A stretch of DNA of 64,000 nucleotides from Planctomycetota bacterium (GCA_024229395.1 JAAESM010000085.1:17241-81240); one strand, 5' to 3'; shown: positions 53,229 through 62,582, counted from the stretch's first letter. The notes: generated from the sequence alone by a model not told the origin. Numbers and translations: made by a program.

Positions 53229-54770
53229 TTAGGGTAATCGCCAATCCACGATCAGGGGATCATGGGTTTGTTCCCAGGTGACGCGCTTGGTCATGATGCT
53301 GGCGAAGCGTGGCGAGTTGATGAAAGCCTCAAGCCATGCGATCAGCCGCGGCCATGGCTGTTGTTGGAACCAAGCAGAATCGGCAATCGAGAACTGGCGC
53401 ACGAAGGGTGCAATCGCCATGTCAGCCAAGCTCGGTTGTTCACCGAACAGGTAGGCGGAGTCCTGTAGTCGCTGATCCAGCTGCTGGAGGAATGCCGACG
53501 CCTTGTCGCGATGCTCCTCTGCGACCACCCCTTCATATCGCGTGGCGTATTTGTAGCGATCCAAGTGAAACTTGAAATCGCCATCGTTGCTGGCAATGAG
53601 CGCGCGCATTTCCTTCTCGTGCCCCGCGCTTGGCAGCCAGCCTTCAGGATCGCGTTGCTGCAATGCCCATTGCATGACGGCCAGGCTTTCATCGATGACT
53701 TCTCCATTGGCCAGCACTAAGACTGGCACGGTGCCTTTGGAAGAAGCAGCGTAAAGTTCCTCGGGGCGGTTCTTCAATGCGACTTCACGCACGACGCAAG
53801 CTTGTTCACTGACCGACAAGGCCAAACGCGCGCGCATGGCGTAGGGACAACGTCGGAAGCTGTAGAGCACGGGCATGGCTTCAAGGCGAGCGCTCGCGAG
53901 TTCCATCTGCTTTTGGCGTTCGGCGAAACCTGCCTTCTGTTCGGCGGTGGTGTGAGCGTGGCAATGCGGACAACTGACACCGTCGACGAACTCAGCCGTG
54001 GTGCAATCGGACTCACTGATCGGATTGCGGCAAGCTCGACACAAGGTGTAGCTGCCAACCTCCAGGCCGTGCTTTACCGAAACGCGTTGATCGAACACAA
54101 AGCACTCGCCCTCCCACAGACTCTGGTCTTCGGGAACGTTCTCCAGGTATTTAAGGATGCCACCGTGCAAGTGGAAAACTTCCTTCACGCCCTCTTCCTT
54201 CAGGAATGCGGTGGATTTCTCGCAGCGGATTCCGCCAGTGCAGAACATGGCCACTTTGGGATTCTTGCGCTTGGCGAACTCCTTACGCAACCAATCGGGG
54301 AAATCGCGAAAGGTCTTCAACTCCGGATTGGTGGCGCCGCGAAAGGTACCGATCGCCACTTCATAATCGTTGCGCGTATCGATCACGATAACTTCAGGAT
54401 CCTCAAGCAAGGCGTTCCAGGATTCCGGATCCACATAGGTGCCAACGATTTGGTTCGGATCTATGCCAGGCACGCCCATGGTCACGATTTCCTTCTTCAA
54501 ACGCACCTTCATGCGATGAAAAGGCGGCGAGGCAGCATGCGACTGCTTGATCTCCAGATCCAGGAAGCGCGGATCACGGCGAAGGAACTCGACGACCTTG
54601 CGCACGCCATCGACCGGGCCGGCAATGGTGCCGTTGATACCTTCGGTGGCCAGCAGCAAGGTACCCTTCACATGGTTCTTCACGCAGGCTTGCAGTAAAG
54701 GCTTACGCAAATCCTGGTAATCCGGCAGGGCCACGAATTTGTAAAGCGCGGCGACGAGGAAGTCAGTCAT
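53229..54770 (-). CDS. trhO: tRNA uridine(34) hydroxylase fused to glutathione S-transferase
   Basis: 513 residues. Residues 1-300 are TrhO (YceA): the ferredoxin-like N-terminus [28 protein letters not shown], a rhodanese domain with the catalytic-loop Cys in [15 protein letters not shown], and a Cys-rich C-terminus ([18 protein letters not shown]). Residues about 310-513 are a [38 protein letters not shown] and an all-helical end. TrhO makes 5-hydroxyuridine at the tRNA wobble position. Fusion to a GST is unusual and may give it a dedicated thiol partner. Confidence 0.88.
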   Translation of the reverse strand: MTDFLVAALYKFVALPDYQDLRKPLLQACVKNHVKGTLLLATEGINGTIAGPVDGVRKVVEFLRRDPRFLDLEIKQSHAASPPFHRMKVRLKKEIVTMGVPGIDPNQIVGTYVDPESWNALLEDPEVIVIDTRNDYEVAIGTFRGATNPELKTFRDFPDWLRKEFAKRKNPKVAMFCTGGIRCEKSTAFLKEEGVKEVFHLHGGILKYLENVPEDQSLWEGECFVFDQRVSVKHGLEVGSYTLCRACRNPISESDCTTAEFVDGVSCPHCHAHTTAEQKAGFAERQKQMELASARLEAMPVLYSFRRCPYAMRARLALSVSEQACVVREVALKNRPEELYAASSKGTVPVLVLANGEVIDESLAVMQWALQQRDPEGWLPSAGHEKEMRALIASNDGDFKFHLDRYKYATRYEGVVAEEHRDKASAFLQQLDQRLQDSAYLFGEQPSLADMAIAPFVRQFSIADSAWFQQQPWPRLIAWLEAFINSPRFASIMTKRVTWEQTHDPLIVDWRLP

Positions 54771-54787
54771 CGACCTGGGAACCCGCT

Positions 54788-55243
54788 CTAAGCTTGCTCT
54801 TGATGACGCTGCTCACACAGCTGCTTCAAGGAGTTCAGTTCCTTATCAAGCGCATCACAACTGGACTTCTTCGCCAACCACCCCACGAAGAAGAAGATGA
54901 CCTTGAAGAATCCTTTAGGGTGGACGGAGGAATGTTGGGTGACACGCGTGCTGCCGCCACCAAGATCCTCAAAGGTGTAATCCGCGGTGATGTCAAAGAA
55001 CTGGCCGACCATATCGATACCACTGGCCGTGGGAGGCTCATGGCATGTGACCACACCATCGAACTCCATCTGCTTGCCACGCTCCTCGGTGGTGATGCGG
55101 AAAGTGGTTTCGACCCCCTCCTTGGTCTCGTGAAGGATCTCCTCTTTCACCACAGTGATGCTCCATTCGGTGACATCGCCGTTGGTGATTTCGAAGACCC
55201 TCTCGATCGGACAATCGATCTCTACGCTGGCAGTGGTATCCAT
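54788..55243 (-). CDS. SRPBCC family protein
   Basis: 151 residues of the START/Bet v1-like fold: [57 protein letters not shown] and a C-terminal helix ending in a Cys and Glu-rich tail. [18 protein letters not shown] contains a hydrophobic stretch that could be a membrane-associated part of the last helix. Such proteins bind hydrophobic ligands; none can be named. Confidence 0.75.
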   Translation of the reverse strand: MDTTASVEIDCPIERVFEITNGDVTEWSITVVKEEILHETKEGVETTFRITTEERGKQMEFDGVVTCHEPPTASGIDMVGQFFDITADYTFEDLGGGSTRVTQHSSVHPKGFFKVIFFFVGWLAKKSSCDALDKELNSLKQLCEQRHQEQA

Positions 55244-55265
55244 TCTGATTCTTAGGGGCTTAGGC

Positions 55266-58200
55266 TCAGCGCTTCAATGCCGGCAAGGCACGACCGCTGG
55301 TCCAACCCACGCCCGTTGCATCCAGTTCCTTCTGCAGGGCAGGAAGTTCGTTCTCGATTAAGCGCACCAAATCGTGATACACCTTCTCGAACTCAGCGCG
55401 TGCTATCTCGGCCTGCTGATGCATGGTCTTGGTGGGCCCCTCGGTGGTGCCATACATGCCGGAACGCGCATTACCCAAGCGACTCATGATCGACGGTGTT
55501 CCTTCGTGCCCATGCTTGGTGCGCAGGTTCTCACCCGAGATGGCCTCTTGGGCATCCATCAGTGCAAGCTCCAACTGACGTAAGCGCTCGCCTTGCTCCA
55601 AAGTGCCGATGCGCCCATTGCGCACCGCATTCTTCATGGCAGTGACATCCTCCAAGGCTCCAGCCAAGACACGCGAACTGCCACCGATGGTGTTCTGCAG
55701 TTGCCCGATCTCAAGCTTCCAAGCCAAGGTAGCGGCACGATCCGTGATCGAATCACTTGGCTCGTAGAGGTCGACCACATTCAAGGTCTGCGGCTCACCC
55801 CAAGCACTGGCCACGCCATTTTCGACGCGGATCAACTGCACGGTGTAAGCGCCAGCTGCAACCAATGGACCGCGTCCACCACCACGTCCGCCGGAACCGA
55901 GTCCGGAGAAGCGTAGATCCCAAGTCACCTTCTGCATGCCAGATCCGTCGGAAGCATTCATGCGACGAATCAACATGCCATCTTGATCGCGAATCTCCAT
56001 GACCAAGCGAGGGCTCTCCTGACGCTGCTCCTCGCGCAGGACATCCCAGCCTGGGTAATGAGCACCCTCGTCCTTGTGCTCGCTTTGTTCCTCGTCCTCT
56101 TCATCGACGGCAGCTTCTTCAGCGGCTTCCTTGGCTTCCTTGCGTGCTTCGCGCTCAGCGTCATTACGTTGAGCCTTCAAGGACTTCATGCCTTCCAGCT
56201 GGTAGTAGCGAATGATGGCGCCGCTCTCTGGATTGTTGGCGCTGTAATGAGTGTCGCCCTGGGAACCGTTGCGGCCACCGAGGTGACTGGTGGTCGGGAA
56301 GGCGAGGGCATCGCGGATGGCAAAGATATGCACATCCTTCTCAATGATCTCTTCACTCAACTCGCGCAGTGTGGAGTAATCATCGAGCACATAGAAGCTA
56401 CGGCCGAAGGTCGCGCAGACCAGCGCTGATTCGCGTGTCTGGATTGCCATGTCGCGCACAGGAATCTGCGGCAAACCGCTCTTCATCTTCATCCACGACT
56501 CACCGGCATCCAAAGTGCAGAAAACGCCGAACTCGGTAGCCAAGAACATCAGGCGTGGCTGTTCGAAATCCTGCTCCAATCGCCAAACCAAGTGACGCTC
56601 GGGCAGGTCCGCCACGATCGAAGTCCAAGTGCGACCACGGTCGACACTCTTCATTAGATACGGTGCGTAATCGCCGTACTTGTGGTTATCCAGAGCCACG
56701 TAGACCGTGTTGGCATCGAACTTGTCAGCCTTCACGTCGTTGACGAAGGCGGTCGCTGGCACATCACCAAGCTGATCGATGGTCCACCAATTCTTACCAC
56801 CATCTTCACTGACGCTGACGCGCCCATCATCAGTCCCCACATAGAGCAGGTCCTTGACCACCGGCGATTCGGAGATTGAAGTGATGTTGCCGTAACGCGA
56901 CATCGCGCGCAGGTCCCACAAGGCGTTGAGCCCCCAGAAACGATCCATCATCTTCAGGGTCAGGCGGTCGCGCTGGTGCGACAAGTCTGGACTGATGGTC
57001 TGCCACGAATCACCACGATCCGTGCTGCGGTGCAAGTAGTTCGAACCGAAGTAGACCGTGGCTGGATCATGCGGGCTGATCAGAATCGGCGAATCCCAGT
57101 TGAAGCGGAAGTTGTCCTCACCAACACCTGGCTGTGGACGCACGTCGACCGATTCTCCGGTTACCCGGTTGAAGCGGCGAATGAAACCCTGCTGCGACTC
57201 ACCGTAGATGATGTCGGGGTTGCTCGGGTCGATGGCGTTGTCGTGGCCGTCGCCGCCGATGATGATGCGCCAATCACTGTTGCGCACGCCCTGACGATTG
57301 TGCGTGCGTGAAGGACCGTACTGCGTGCTGTTGTCCTGCGTGCCGCCGACAATGTTGTAGATCGGCCAATCGTTATCGACATCGACTTTGTAGTACTGGG
57401 TCAGCGGCAGGTTCGAGCAGAATCGGTAGGTCTTGCCGCGGTCATGCGAAATGTACAGGCCACCATCGCAACCCACGATCAGCAGTTCCGGATCGATTGG
57501 CGAGAAGGCCACCGCGTGGTTGTCGACATGCTTATTCGAGTTGCCGACGGAATTCCAGGTCTTGCCACCATCTTCCGAGCGCCCCAGGCTGACGTTGGCC
57601 TGGTACAAGGTGTTCGGGTGATGCGGATCCGCCCAAAGTTCCTGGTAGTAATGTGGACCGGTACCGCCTGAAACATAGTCACTCTGCTTGCTCCAGCTGG
57701 CACCTGCATCTTGCGAACGCCAGAAACCACCACTCGGTCCAGCCAGTTCGATCGTGGCATAGACCGTATCGGGATCATTGGGCTCCACTGCCAAGGCGAC
57801 CTTGCCCATGTCGGAACCGGGCAAGCCCTTCTTCAGCTCCTTCCAGGTCGCACCACCATCGGTGGACTTGTGGATGCCGGATTCAGGACCGCCATCGATC
57901 ACCGCCCAAACAGTGCGCAAGCGTTGGTGCGTAGCAGCGTACATGACTTGCGAATCGCGTGGATCCAACACGATGTCGGTCACGCCGGTGTATGCGCCAG
58001 AGGAAAGAACCAACTCCCAAGTGGCTCCCCCATCGGTGCTCTTATAAAGACCTCGCTCGCCGCCGGCCGACCACAACGGGCCTTGCGCGGCAACATAAAC
58101 CGTGTTCGAATCATTGGGATCGACCACGATCTTGGCAATGTGTTCACTATCCTTCAGGCCAAAATTGCGGAAACTTCTGCCGCCATCATCGCTGCGATAA

Positions 58201-58664
58201 ATACCGTCGCCATAACCCACGTGACGCCCAGCGACTGCTTCGCCCGAGCCGACCCAAATCGTGTTGTGTTGATTCGGATCGATGGTCACGCAACCGATCG
58301 AGTAGCTGCCGTAGTTCTCGAAGATCGGCTTGAAGGTGGTGCCAGCGTTGGTGGTCTTCCACAAGTTGCCAGAACCGGCCGCTACATACCAAGTGTTCGG
58401 CGCTTCCGGGTCGACCGCAATGTCAGAGATGCGACCGGACATGAAAGCCGGGCCGAGCGAACGAAACTTGAAGGCCGACATCAAACCAGCGTTCAACTTC
58501 GACTCCTCTTCCCCTTCCTCTTGTTCGCCCTCCTGACCAGGCTCCTGTTCGTGAGATGCTTTCTCAGTTGCATCTGTGGATGCCGCTGGCGGCAAGGGAG
58601 GATCCTGAACAGCTGTCGGCTGTGCAGCGAAAAGCGTGAGCAGGGCTAGGAGGTGAATCGCCAT
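55266..58664 (-). CDS. Large secreted BNR/sortilin-type beta-propeller protein
   Basis: 1132 residues. Export signal (MAIHLLALLTLFAAQ), an acidic linker (residues 25-55), then two propellers with many BNR/Asp-box repeats (SDDGGRSFRNFGL, KSTDGGATWELVL, RSTDRGDSWQTIS, SEDGGKNWWTID), as in VPS10/sortilin and xyloglucanase-like proteins. A Lys/Glu-rich helical segment (about 835-880) and a C-terminal Ig-like domain (GVASAWGEPQTLNVVD) plus helical tail follow. Catalytic residues of glycoside hydrolases are not evident, so binding or peptidase-associated roles are equally likely. Confidence 0.8.
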   Translation of the reverse strand: MAIHLLALLTLFAAQPTAVQDPPLPPAASTDATEKASHEQEPGQEGEQEEGEEESKLNAGLMSAFKFRSLGPAFMSGRISDIAVDPEAPNTWYVAAGSGNLWKTTNAGTTFKPIFENYGSYSIGCVTIDPNQHNTIWVGSGEAVAGRHVGYGDGIYRSDDGGRSFRNFGLKDSEHIAKIVVDPNDSNTVYVAAQGPLWSAGGERGLYKSTDGGATWELVLSSGAYTGVTDIVLDPRDSQVMYAATHQRLRTVWAVIDGGPESGIHKSTDGGATWKELKKGLPGSDMGKVALAVEPNDPDTVYATIELAGPSGGFWRSQDAGASWSKQSDYVSGGTGPHYYQELWADPHHPNTLYQANVSLGRSEDGGKTWNSVGNSNKHVDNHAVAFSPIDPELLIVGCDGGLYISHDRGKTYRFCSNLPLTQYYKVDVDNDWPIYNIVGGTQDNSTQYGPSRTHNRQGVRNSDWRIIIGGDGHDNAIDPSNPDIIYGESQQGFIRRFNRVTGESVDVRPQPGVGEDNFRFNWDSPILISPHDPATVYFGSNYLHRSTDRGDSWQTISPDLSHQRDRLTLKMMDRFWGLNALWDLRAMSRYGNITSISESPVVKDLLYVGTDDGRVSVSEDGGKNWWTIDQLGDVPATAFVNDVKADKFDANTVYVALDNHKYGDYAPYLMKSVDRGRTWTSIVADLPERHLVWRLEQDFEQPRLMFLATEFGVFCTLDAGESWMKMKSGLPQIPVRDMAIQTRESALVCATFGRSFYVLDDYSTLRELSEEIIEKDVHIFAIRDALAFPTTSHLGGRNGSQGDTHYSANNPESGAIIRYYQLEGMKSLKAQRNDAEREARKEAKEAAEEAAVDEEDEEQSEHKDEGAHYPGWDVLREEQRQESPRLVMEIRDQDGMLIRRMNASDGSGMQKVTWDLRFSGLGSGGRGGGRGPLVAAGAYTVQLIRVENGVASAWGEPQTLNVVDLYEPSDSITDRAATLAWKLEIGQLQNTIGGSSRVLAGALEDVTAMKNAVRNGRIGTLEQGERLRQLELALMDAQEAISGENLRTKHGHEGTPSIMSRLGNARSGMYGTTEGPTKTMHQQAEIARAEFEKVYHDLVRLIENELPALQKELDATGVGWTSGRALPALKR

Positions 58665-58673
58665 GAAGGGGCG

Positions 58674-58679
58674 ATTCTA
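58674..58679 (-). promoter_or_regulatory. -10 element before BNR protein gene
   Basis: TAGAAT on the minus strand lies 9 nt before the ATG at 58664, giving a leader of at most 2-3 nt. Confidence 0.5.
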
Positions 58680-58681
58680 GC

Positions 58682-59185
58682 TCAAACTTTGGCGTACAAC
58701 AGGAGCTCTTCTTGTTCGCCGGGCAAGATCATCCGGCTTTCATAGACAAAGCCAAGATGCTCCAACATTCCACACGAAGATGTGTTTTGTGGCGCGGTAA
58801 TGGCGACGATACGGCTGAGCCCTAGGCGTTCGTACCCATATTGCAAACAGACCTTTGCCGCCTCCGACGCAAATCCCTGGCCTCGATACTGCGGCAGCAA
58901 GGCGTATCCAAGGTCGATGTCGTCGAGCCCCGGTCGATCCACCAGGCCGCAGATGCCAATGCTCATGCCAGTGGCCTTCTCCACCATCAGCCACAAGCCG
59001 ATGCCCTTCTCACGATAGGGCTTCTCAAATCGAGTGCGAATGAACTCGCCAGCACTTTCCAAATCGTGCACCTTTCGATCGCCGATGAAGCGAATCCAAT
59101 CAGGGTCGTTGACTAACTCCAACATGAAGGGAGCATCGCCTTGCTCCACTTCACGCAGAATCAAGCGTTCACTTTCGGTAATCAT
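58682..59185 (-). CDS. GNAT family N-acetyltransferase (RimJ-like)
   Basis: 167 residues. MITESERLILREVEQGDAPF, the strand pair GLWLMVEKATGMSIGICGLV, the acetyl-CoA loop LLPQYRGQGFASEAAKVCL (Q/RxxGxG) and ITAPQNTSSCGMLEHLGF place it in the RimI/RimJ/RimL group. The substrate may be a ribosomal protein, peptide or small molecule. It sits at the border of the core region and the cassette-like right end, and no attC is visible beside it. Confidence 0.88.
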   Translation of the reverse strand: MITESERLILREVEQGDAPFMLELVNDPDWIRFIGDRKVHDLESAGEFIRTRFEKPYREKGIGLWLMVEKATGMSIGICGLVDRPGLDDIDLGYALLPQYRGQGFASEAAKVCLQYGYERLGLSRIVAITAPQNTSSCGMLEHLGFVYESRMILPGEQEELLLYAKV

Positions 59186-59216
59186 CCGGCCTGCCCAAAC
59201 ACAAGGGGGATTGAGT

Positions 59217-59447
59217 TCAGAAACTCGTGACGATGAGTTTCCAACCGAAGATGCCGCTCAACAGAATGTTGATCGCCATGTCCAACACACCAACCAGGTA
59301 AATCCCCATGCCGATTTTCATGATTGTGCGACGACTCTTTGGAGTCTCAAGCACGTAGGCAAGCCCTGAGATACCAATGGCCATGACTAAGATGGCGCTG
59401 TCCAATAGCGACCATGGCTTGAAGCGGAAAGCACCCAGGGACTTCAC
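59217..59447 (-). CDS. Small two-helix membrane protein
   Basis: 76 residues from a GTG. Two hydrophobic segments (LLDSAILVMAIGISGLAYVL and IYLVGVLDMAINILLSGIFG) flank a basic loop (PKSRRTIMK). No family is recognised. It lies between an acetyltransferase and a VF530-type gene. Confidence 0.5.
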   Translation of the reverse strand: MKSLGAFRFKPWSLLDSAILVMAIGISGLAYVLETPKSRRTIMKIGMGIYLVGVLDMAINILLSGIFGWKLIVTSF

Positions 59448-59574
59448 CTTCTGTGGGGATTGCCTTAACCATTTTGAAACCTAAAAACGTGAAAGAGTAT
59501 GAGCGGCAAGGAGGACAAACCGCACAGCTTCCAGATTAGCCGTTTAGTCACAGTTTTGCGACTAGAGGTGGGGC

Positions 59575-59808
59575 TTACTTCTCCCAGAGGTTCTTCTTGC
59601 TGCGTAGATAAAGCTCTTCGACCTTCTTCCTGGCCCACGGCGTGCGGCGCAGGAACTTCAGGCTGGACTTGATCGACGGATCGTAATTGAAGCAACGAAT
59701 ATCGATGCTGGTGCCCAGCGAATCCCAGCCATAGCGCTCCACCAAGCTGACGAGAATCTGTTCAAGAGTCACGCCGTGCAGGGGATCGTTGGAATTCTGG
59801 TCGTTCAT
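59575..59808 (-). CDS. VF530 family protein (DUF2132)
   Basis: 77 residues from [20 protein letters not shown], with [39 protein letters not shown] and YLRSKKNL. This matches the short VF530/DUF2132 family, a conserved helical fold proposed to bind DNA. The frame is open 26 codons further upstream, but homology begins at this ATG. Confidence 0.82.
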   Translation of the reverse strand: MNDQNSNDPLHGVTLEQILVSLVERYGWDSLGTSIDIRCFNYDPSIKSSLKFLRRTPWARKKVEELYLRSKKNLWEK

Positions 59809-60112
59809 GCTGCTAGGCCGATCCTGCCGTTCGCGCAGGGCTTTGGCCGCCTTCAGGGCCAGAAGTGTAACCGATAGGAATCTCATTGGATTGCCTTGTC
59901 TTGGATGCTCACGATCCGTTTCATCAAAAGACTTGAATCTCGGTGATACGTGAGAAGGAGTCGAAGACTTGGCCCCTCCTGATTTACGCGTCGGAGAGGG
60001 CTACTGATGACGCTGGAGATATCGACGTGGTTACCATTCCAAGTCATCTTGCAGCACGGCTTTTGTGGCGCAACCATCGCGGCTTAGCCAACCCCAACGA
60101 TGAAGAAGGCGT
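59809..60112. other. Intergenic region at the left border of the cassette array
   Basis: About 305 bp. A 64-codon minus-strand frame (59883-60077) lacks recognisable features and is probably not a gene. At the right edge AGCTAAC (minus strand, 60113-60119), overlapping the stop of the pentapeptide gene, looks like an R'' box, but no matching L and R' boxes follow, so the distal cassette end is eroded here. Confidence 0.4.
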
Positions 60113-60113
60113 G

Positions 60114-60548
60114 TTAGCTGCCATCAGTATGCACCATTCCCGCCTCCTGTGGCGAGAAGTCCGCAGGCAACCGGGTAGCTGCGTTGAACTCCGCATGACT
60201 CAGTTTGGCACGGCCAAGGAGTGTCTTGCCGCCAAGGTTGTCGTCACTTAGGTCAGCGCCCTGAAGTTTGGCATAACTCAAGTCGGCCTCATCCAAGCCA
60301 GCACCACGTAGGCAGGCACCGCGCAAATCCGCATGACGCAGGTCCGACAGGCCAAGCGAGGCCCAGTACAGATCGGAGTCACGCAAGTCTGCACCCCGCA
60401 GATCCACACCAACAAGCACGGCGCCCTCGAGGTTCGCCCCCTTGAGGTCTGCTCGAGGCAAGCTTGTTTCCCCCAGATCCAAGAGGTCGCCCTCGAAAAT
60501 CACGCGCCCATCGAGGTCCCGAATGAGCATTGGTAGGTGGTTGGACAT
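60114..60548 (-). CDS. Pentapeptide repeat protein (cassette)
   Basis: 144 residues. After a short N-terminal strand region, about ten tandem pentapeptides (ADLKG ANLEG AVLVG, ADLRG and so on, A(D/N)LXX) build a quadrilateral beta-helix, ending in a short non-repeat tail. Known relatives include Qnr proteins, which shield gyrase, but most have no known role and this one lacks the length (about 215) of Qnr. The ATG lies 5 nt after the R' box of the neighbouring attC. Confidence 0.82.
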   Translation of the reverse strand: MSNHLPMLIRDLDGRVIFEGDLLDLGETSLPRADLKGANLEGAVLVGVDLRGADLRDSDLYWASLGLSDLRHADLRGACLRGAGLDEADLSYAKLQGADLSDDNLGGKTLLGRAKLSHAEFNAATRLPADFSPQEAGMVHTDGS

Positions 60549-60552
60549 GTGT

Positions 60553-60613
60553 AGCTAACGGTTTTGGCGTTCAGCTGCGCGCGAAGCGCGTCCGCTGCAA
60601 CGCCTGGTTATGC
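60553..60613 (-). other. attC site 1
   Basis: 61 bp. On the minus strand R'' GCATAAC (60607-60613), a GC-rich imperfect dyad with CAGGCGTTGC... and ...GCTGAACGCC arms, and R' GTTAGCT (60553-60559). The stop codon TAA of the 219-residue protein lies within R''. The core is nearly identical to those at 61275 and 63856. Confidence 0.82.
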
Positions 60614-61267
60614 TGAAGCATTATTGATGACAAGATAAAGCTTTTGATATTTCTGATGGAGCAAGTTCCGCACCTTCTCCTCATCCCCATGAGGTAGAAG
60701 CCGATTATCTACCGTGAATTTGATGCAGTCATGCGCGGTGGCATGCTTTACTGCAAAACCATTCTCCTCAAGTGCCTGAGAAACAAATCGAAGCACCAGC
60801 TCGTCTTCTCCAGATCTAGACAATCGGAAACGAGATGACAACTCTTTAAGGCCAAGACGGTGAGCATTGGCACTCGCGATATTCCGGATTCCGTAATAGG
60901 TCACTTCACCCTCTTTTTCAAAAAATGCAATCTCAACATGACCGCGACCAAAATGGCTGGTCGAGCAAAAAAAGGAATAGACCAAACCACCGACATGAGG
61001 GGACAGTTGTTGAAGGGAAAATAAGCCAAACCTCCGGCTCTCACTGGCTGTACTTGGACGGACACGAGGGTGAATATGGAGAGCCCACTCTCCTAAATCC
61101 TCTGATGAAATGCTGGCACCACTAAGTGCCTCAAGCTTGGAATCGAGAGAAAGAGCCCTACTGCTTGCACGATTCCGGAAAGCACGAAGCCCTGAATACA
61201 TACTCAGGAAGTACCACCGGCGATAAACGGAATTTCTCAGCCTTCGAGCCCACCTCATTTCCAACAT
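60608..61267 (-). CDS. Hypothetical protein (cassette)
   Basis: 219 residues from ATG 61267, 8 nt after the upstream R' box. The longer open frame reads through the attC site and is not credible. The N-terminus is very basic (MLEMRWARRLRNSVYRRW). The middle has GGLVYSFFCSTSHFGRGHVE and VTYYGIRNIASANAHRLGLK, and the C-terminus is helical. No family is recognised. Orphan genes like this are common in cassettes. Confidence 0.65.
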   Translation of the reverse strand: MLEMRWARRLRNSVYRRWYFLSMYSGLRAFRNRASSRALSLDSKLEALSGASISSEDLGEWALHIHPRVRPSTASESRRFGLFSLQQLSPHVGGLVYSFFCSTSHFGRGHVEIAFFEKEGEVTYYGIRNIASANAHRLGLKELSSRFRLSRSGEDELVLRFVSQALEENGFAVKHATAHDCIKFTVDNRLLPHGDEEKVRNLLHQKYQKLYLVINNASA

Positions 61268-61274
61268 TCTTCCA

Positions 61275-61335
61275 GCATAACGGTTTTGGCGTTCAGCTGC
61301 GCGCGAAGCGCGTCCGCTGCAACGCCTGGTTATGC
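61275..61335 (-). other. attC site 2
   Basis: 61 bp with R'' GCATAAC (61329-61335) and R' GTTATGC (61275-61281) as perfect complements, enclosing the same core as site 1. Confidence 0.85.
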
Positions 61336-61421
61336 TGTAAAATAATCCAAATACAGCAACATGACAACCCATAAGCAAGTCCTTGTGGTGGCTGCCCCTG
61401 ATTAAGCATACGCCCATGCAT
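61293..61421 (-). CDS. Possible 42-residue cassette peptide ending inside attC
   Basis: A minus-strand frame (MHGRMLNQGQPPQGLAYGLS then CCCIWIILQHNQALQ) ends at a TGA within attC 2. Coding is uncertain; the region may instead be an untranslated tail of the gene at 61469 or an almost empty cassette, because GTTAGCT at 61461-61467 resembles an R' box. Confidence 0.25.
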   Translation of the reverse strand: MHGRMLNQGQPPQGLAYGLSCCCIWIILQHNQALQRTRFARS

Positions 61422-61468
61422 GGCAGCTACCTCTGCGCCGAAAGGGATTGGTTCATTTTCAGCTAACG

Positions 61469-62314
61469 CTACTCTGACAAAGCAAACTCAACCCAAACAG
61501 GGTAATGGTCAGAAATCAGATCCAACTCCCCGCCCCGTAAAATCGTTCCGGAAACAGAGGACTCTGCGAATTCCTCATTAGCAAAAACAAAGTCAATCCG
61601 ATACTCCTTCAACCTCAACTCCTCCATGTCTTTGGACCATTGAGGGATCGTGATTGGTGATGGGCAAGACACCTTGGCACTTGGATCGTGCTTGAAAACG
61701 ATATCCTGGAAGCCCATTGCCTCCACTTTATCCACGAATGTGTAGTCTGGCTCCCTCAGTTCTGCATTGGCAAGCAGGAAGGCTTCATCTTTGCGTGAGC
61801 ATCCATTGAAGTCTCCCAGTAGGATGACCCTCTCACCGCTCTCAAGTAGGGGCTTCACCCTGCTTAGAATTTCATCTACTTCATTCGCCTTACCGGGCCA
61901 AAAGTGGACGACGAAAAAGTGAATCTCATAGGTTTTGCAGTGAAGGAATCCGTGATGAAATCCTTCGGATTGGCGTTCGAAGACTTCAATCGGTTCAACT
62001 GAAGAGAGACCGACGGGAAACCCACCTTTTTTGTGCGTTACGGCATAGGAATGTCCCCATTCCTTGGCATACCCGACAAGGTGATTCTCTGAGATTCCAT
62101 TTAGCTCCTGAAAGGCAATGATATTGGGCCGCTGTGAGTGAAGCCAGTCACTTGCTTCTTGAATCGAATTCTGATGGTTGAAGCCATACAGCACATTCCA
62201 GTTGATAATTCTCAGTGGTTCGCTTGAACTCGGATTGGCAGCACAGGCGTTCAATAAACATACAATTGCCAAAAGCAGGGCTCCCTTGAGCACAGGCAAC
62301 TTCGAAAACTCCAT
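61469..62314 (-). CDS. Endonuclease/exonuclease/phosphatase family lipoprotein (cassette)
   Basis: 281 residues. Signal with lipobox LLNAC (Cys near residue 24). EEP fold motifs: RIINWNVLYG, NIIAFQELNG (metal Glu), FFVVHFWPG, ILLGDFNGCS (catalytic Asp/Asn), YRIDFVFAN and LISDHYPVWVEF (catalytic Asp-His). It could hydrolyse phosphodiesters of nucleic acid or lipids outside the cytoplasm. ATG 62314 is chosen because AGAAG stands 5 nt before it; a GTG 15 bp upstream also fits. It starts 23 nt after the short attC 3. Confidence 0.85.
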   Translation of the reverse strand: MEFSKLPVLKGALLLAIVCLLNACAANPSSSEPLRIINWNVLYGFNHQNSIQEASDWLHSQRPNIIAFQELNGISENHLVGYAKEWGHSYAVTHKKGGFPVGLSSVEPIEVFERQSEGFHHGFLHCKTYEIHFFVVHFWPGKANEVDEILSRVKPLLESGERVILLGDFNGCSRKDEAFLLANAELREPDYTFVDKVEAMGFQDIVFKHDPSAKVSCPSPITIPQWSKDMEELRLKEYRIDFVFANEEFAESSVSGTILRGGELDLISDHYPVWVEFALSE

Positions 62315-62336
62315 TTTCACTTCTTCCACTCTGCCA

Positions 62337-62371
62337 GCATAACGGCCACGCTGCTCAGCAGCTTGTTAGGC
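62337..62371 (-). other. Short attC-like site 3
   Basis: 35 bp: R'' GCCTAAC (62365-62371, perfect consensus), a central GCTGC-TGA-GCAGC hairpin, and R' GTTATGC (62337-62343). It is shorter than usual attC sites (57 bp or more), so it may be a deleted or hybrid site. Confidence 0.5.
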
Positions 62372-62403
62372 CTCGTCATGCGTATGTCTCGAATCTGCTC
62401 TGG

Positions 62404-62559
62404 CTACGAGTCGTTCTGACTCAGGATCAGAAACAGGACGCCAATGGCGACGTACGCCGACGCGTTTGCGACTTCATCGCGAACAAACCACACAACTGCG
62501 GCGAGAATGAAGAGCACCCCGGCAATCTGGTTGAGTCGGCGCTGGCTGGGTCGTTTCAT
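62404..62559 (-). CDS. 51-residue membrane protein (cassette)
   Basis: MKRPSQRRLNQIAGVLFILA starts a basic N-terminus and two hydrophobic stretches (GVLFILAAVVWFV, AYVAIGVLFLILS). The ATG at 62559 has GAGGT about 8 nt upstream and lies 24 nt after the R' of attC 4. The open frame upstream is only attC sequence. Confidence 0.6.
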   Translation of the reverse strand: MKRPSQRRLNQIAGVLFILAAVVWFVRDEVANASAYVAIGVLFLILSQNDS

Positions 62560-62582
62560 GTCTGGGTACCTCTTCTGCGTAG

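Noticed and set aside
59448..59574. attC-like pair (ACTAAAC / GTTTGTC) upstream of the small membrane protein
   Set aside because: Boxes deviate from consensus and the arms do not pair; not enough to extend the array leftward.
59883..60077. 64-codon minus-strand frame
   Set aside because: No start context, homology or membrane/signal feature; likely non-coding border of the array.
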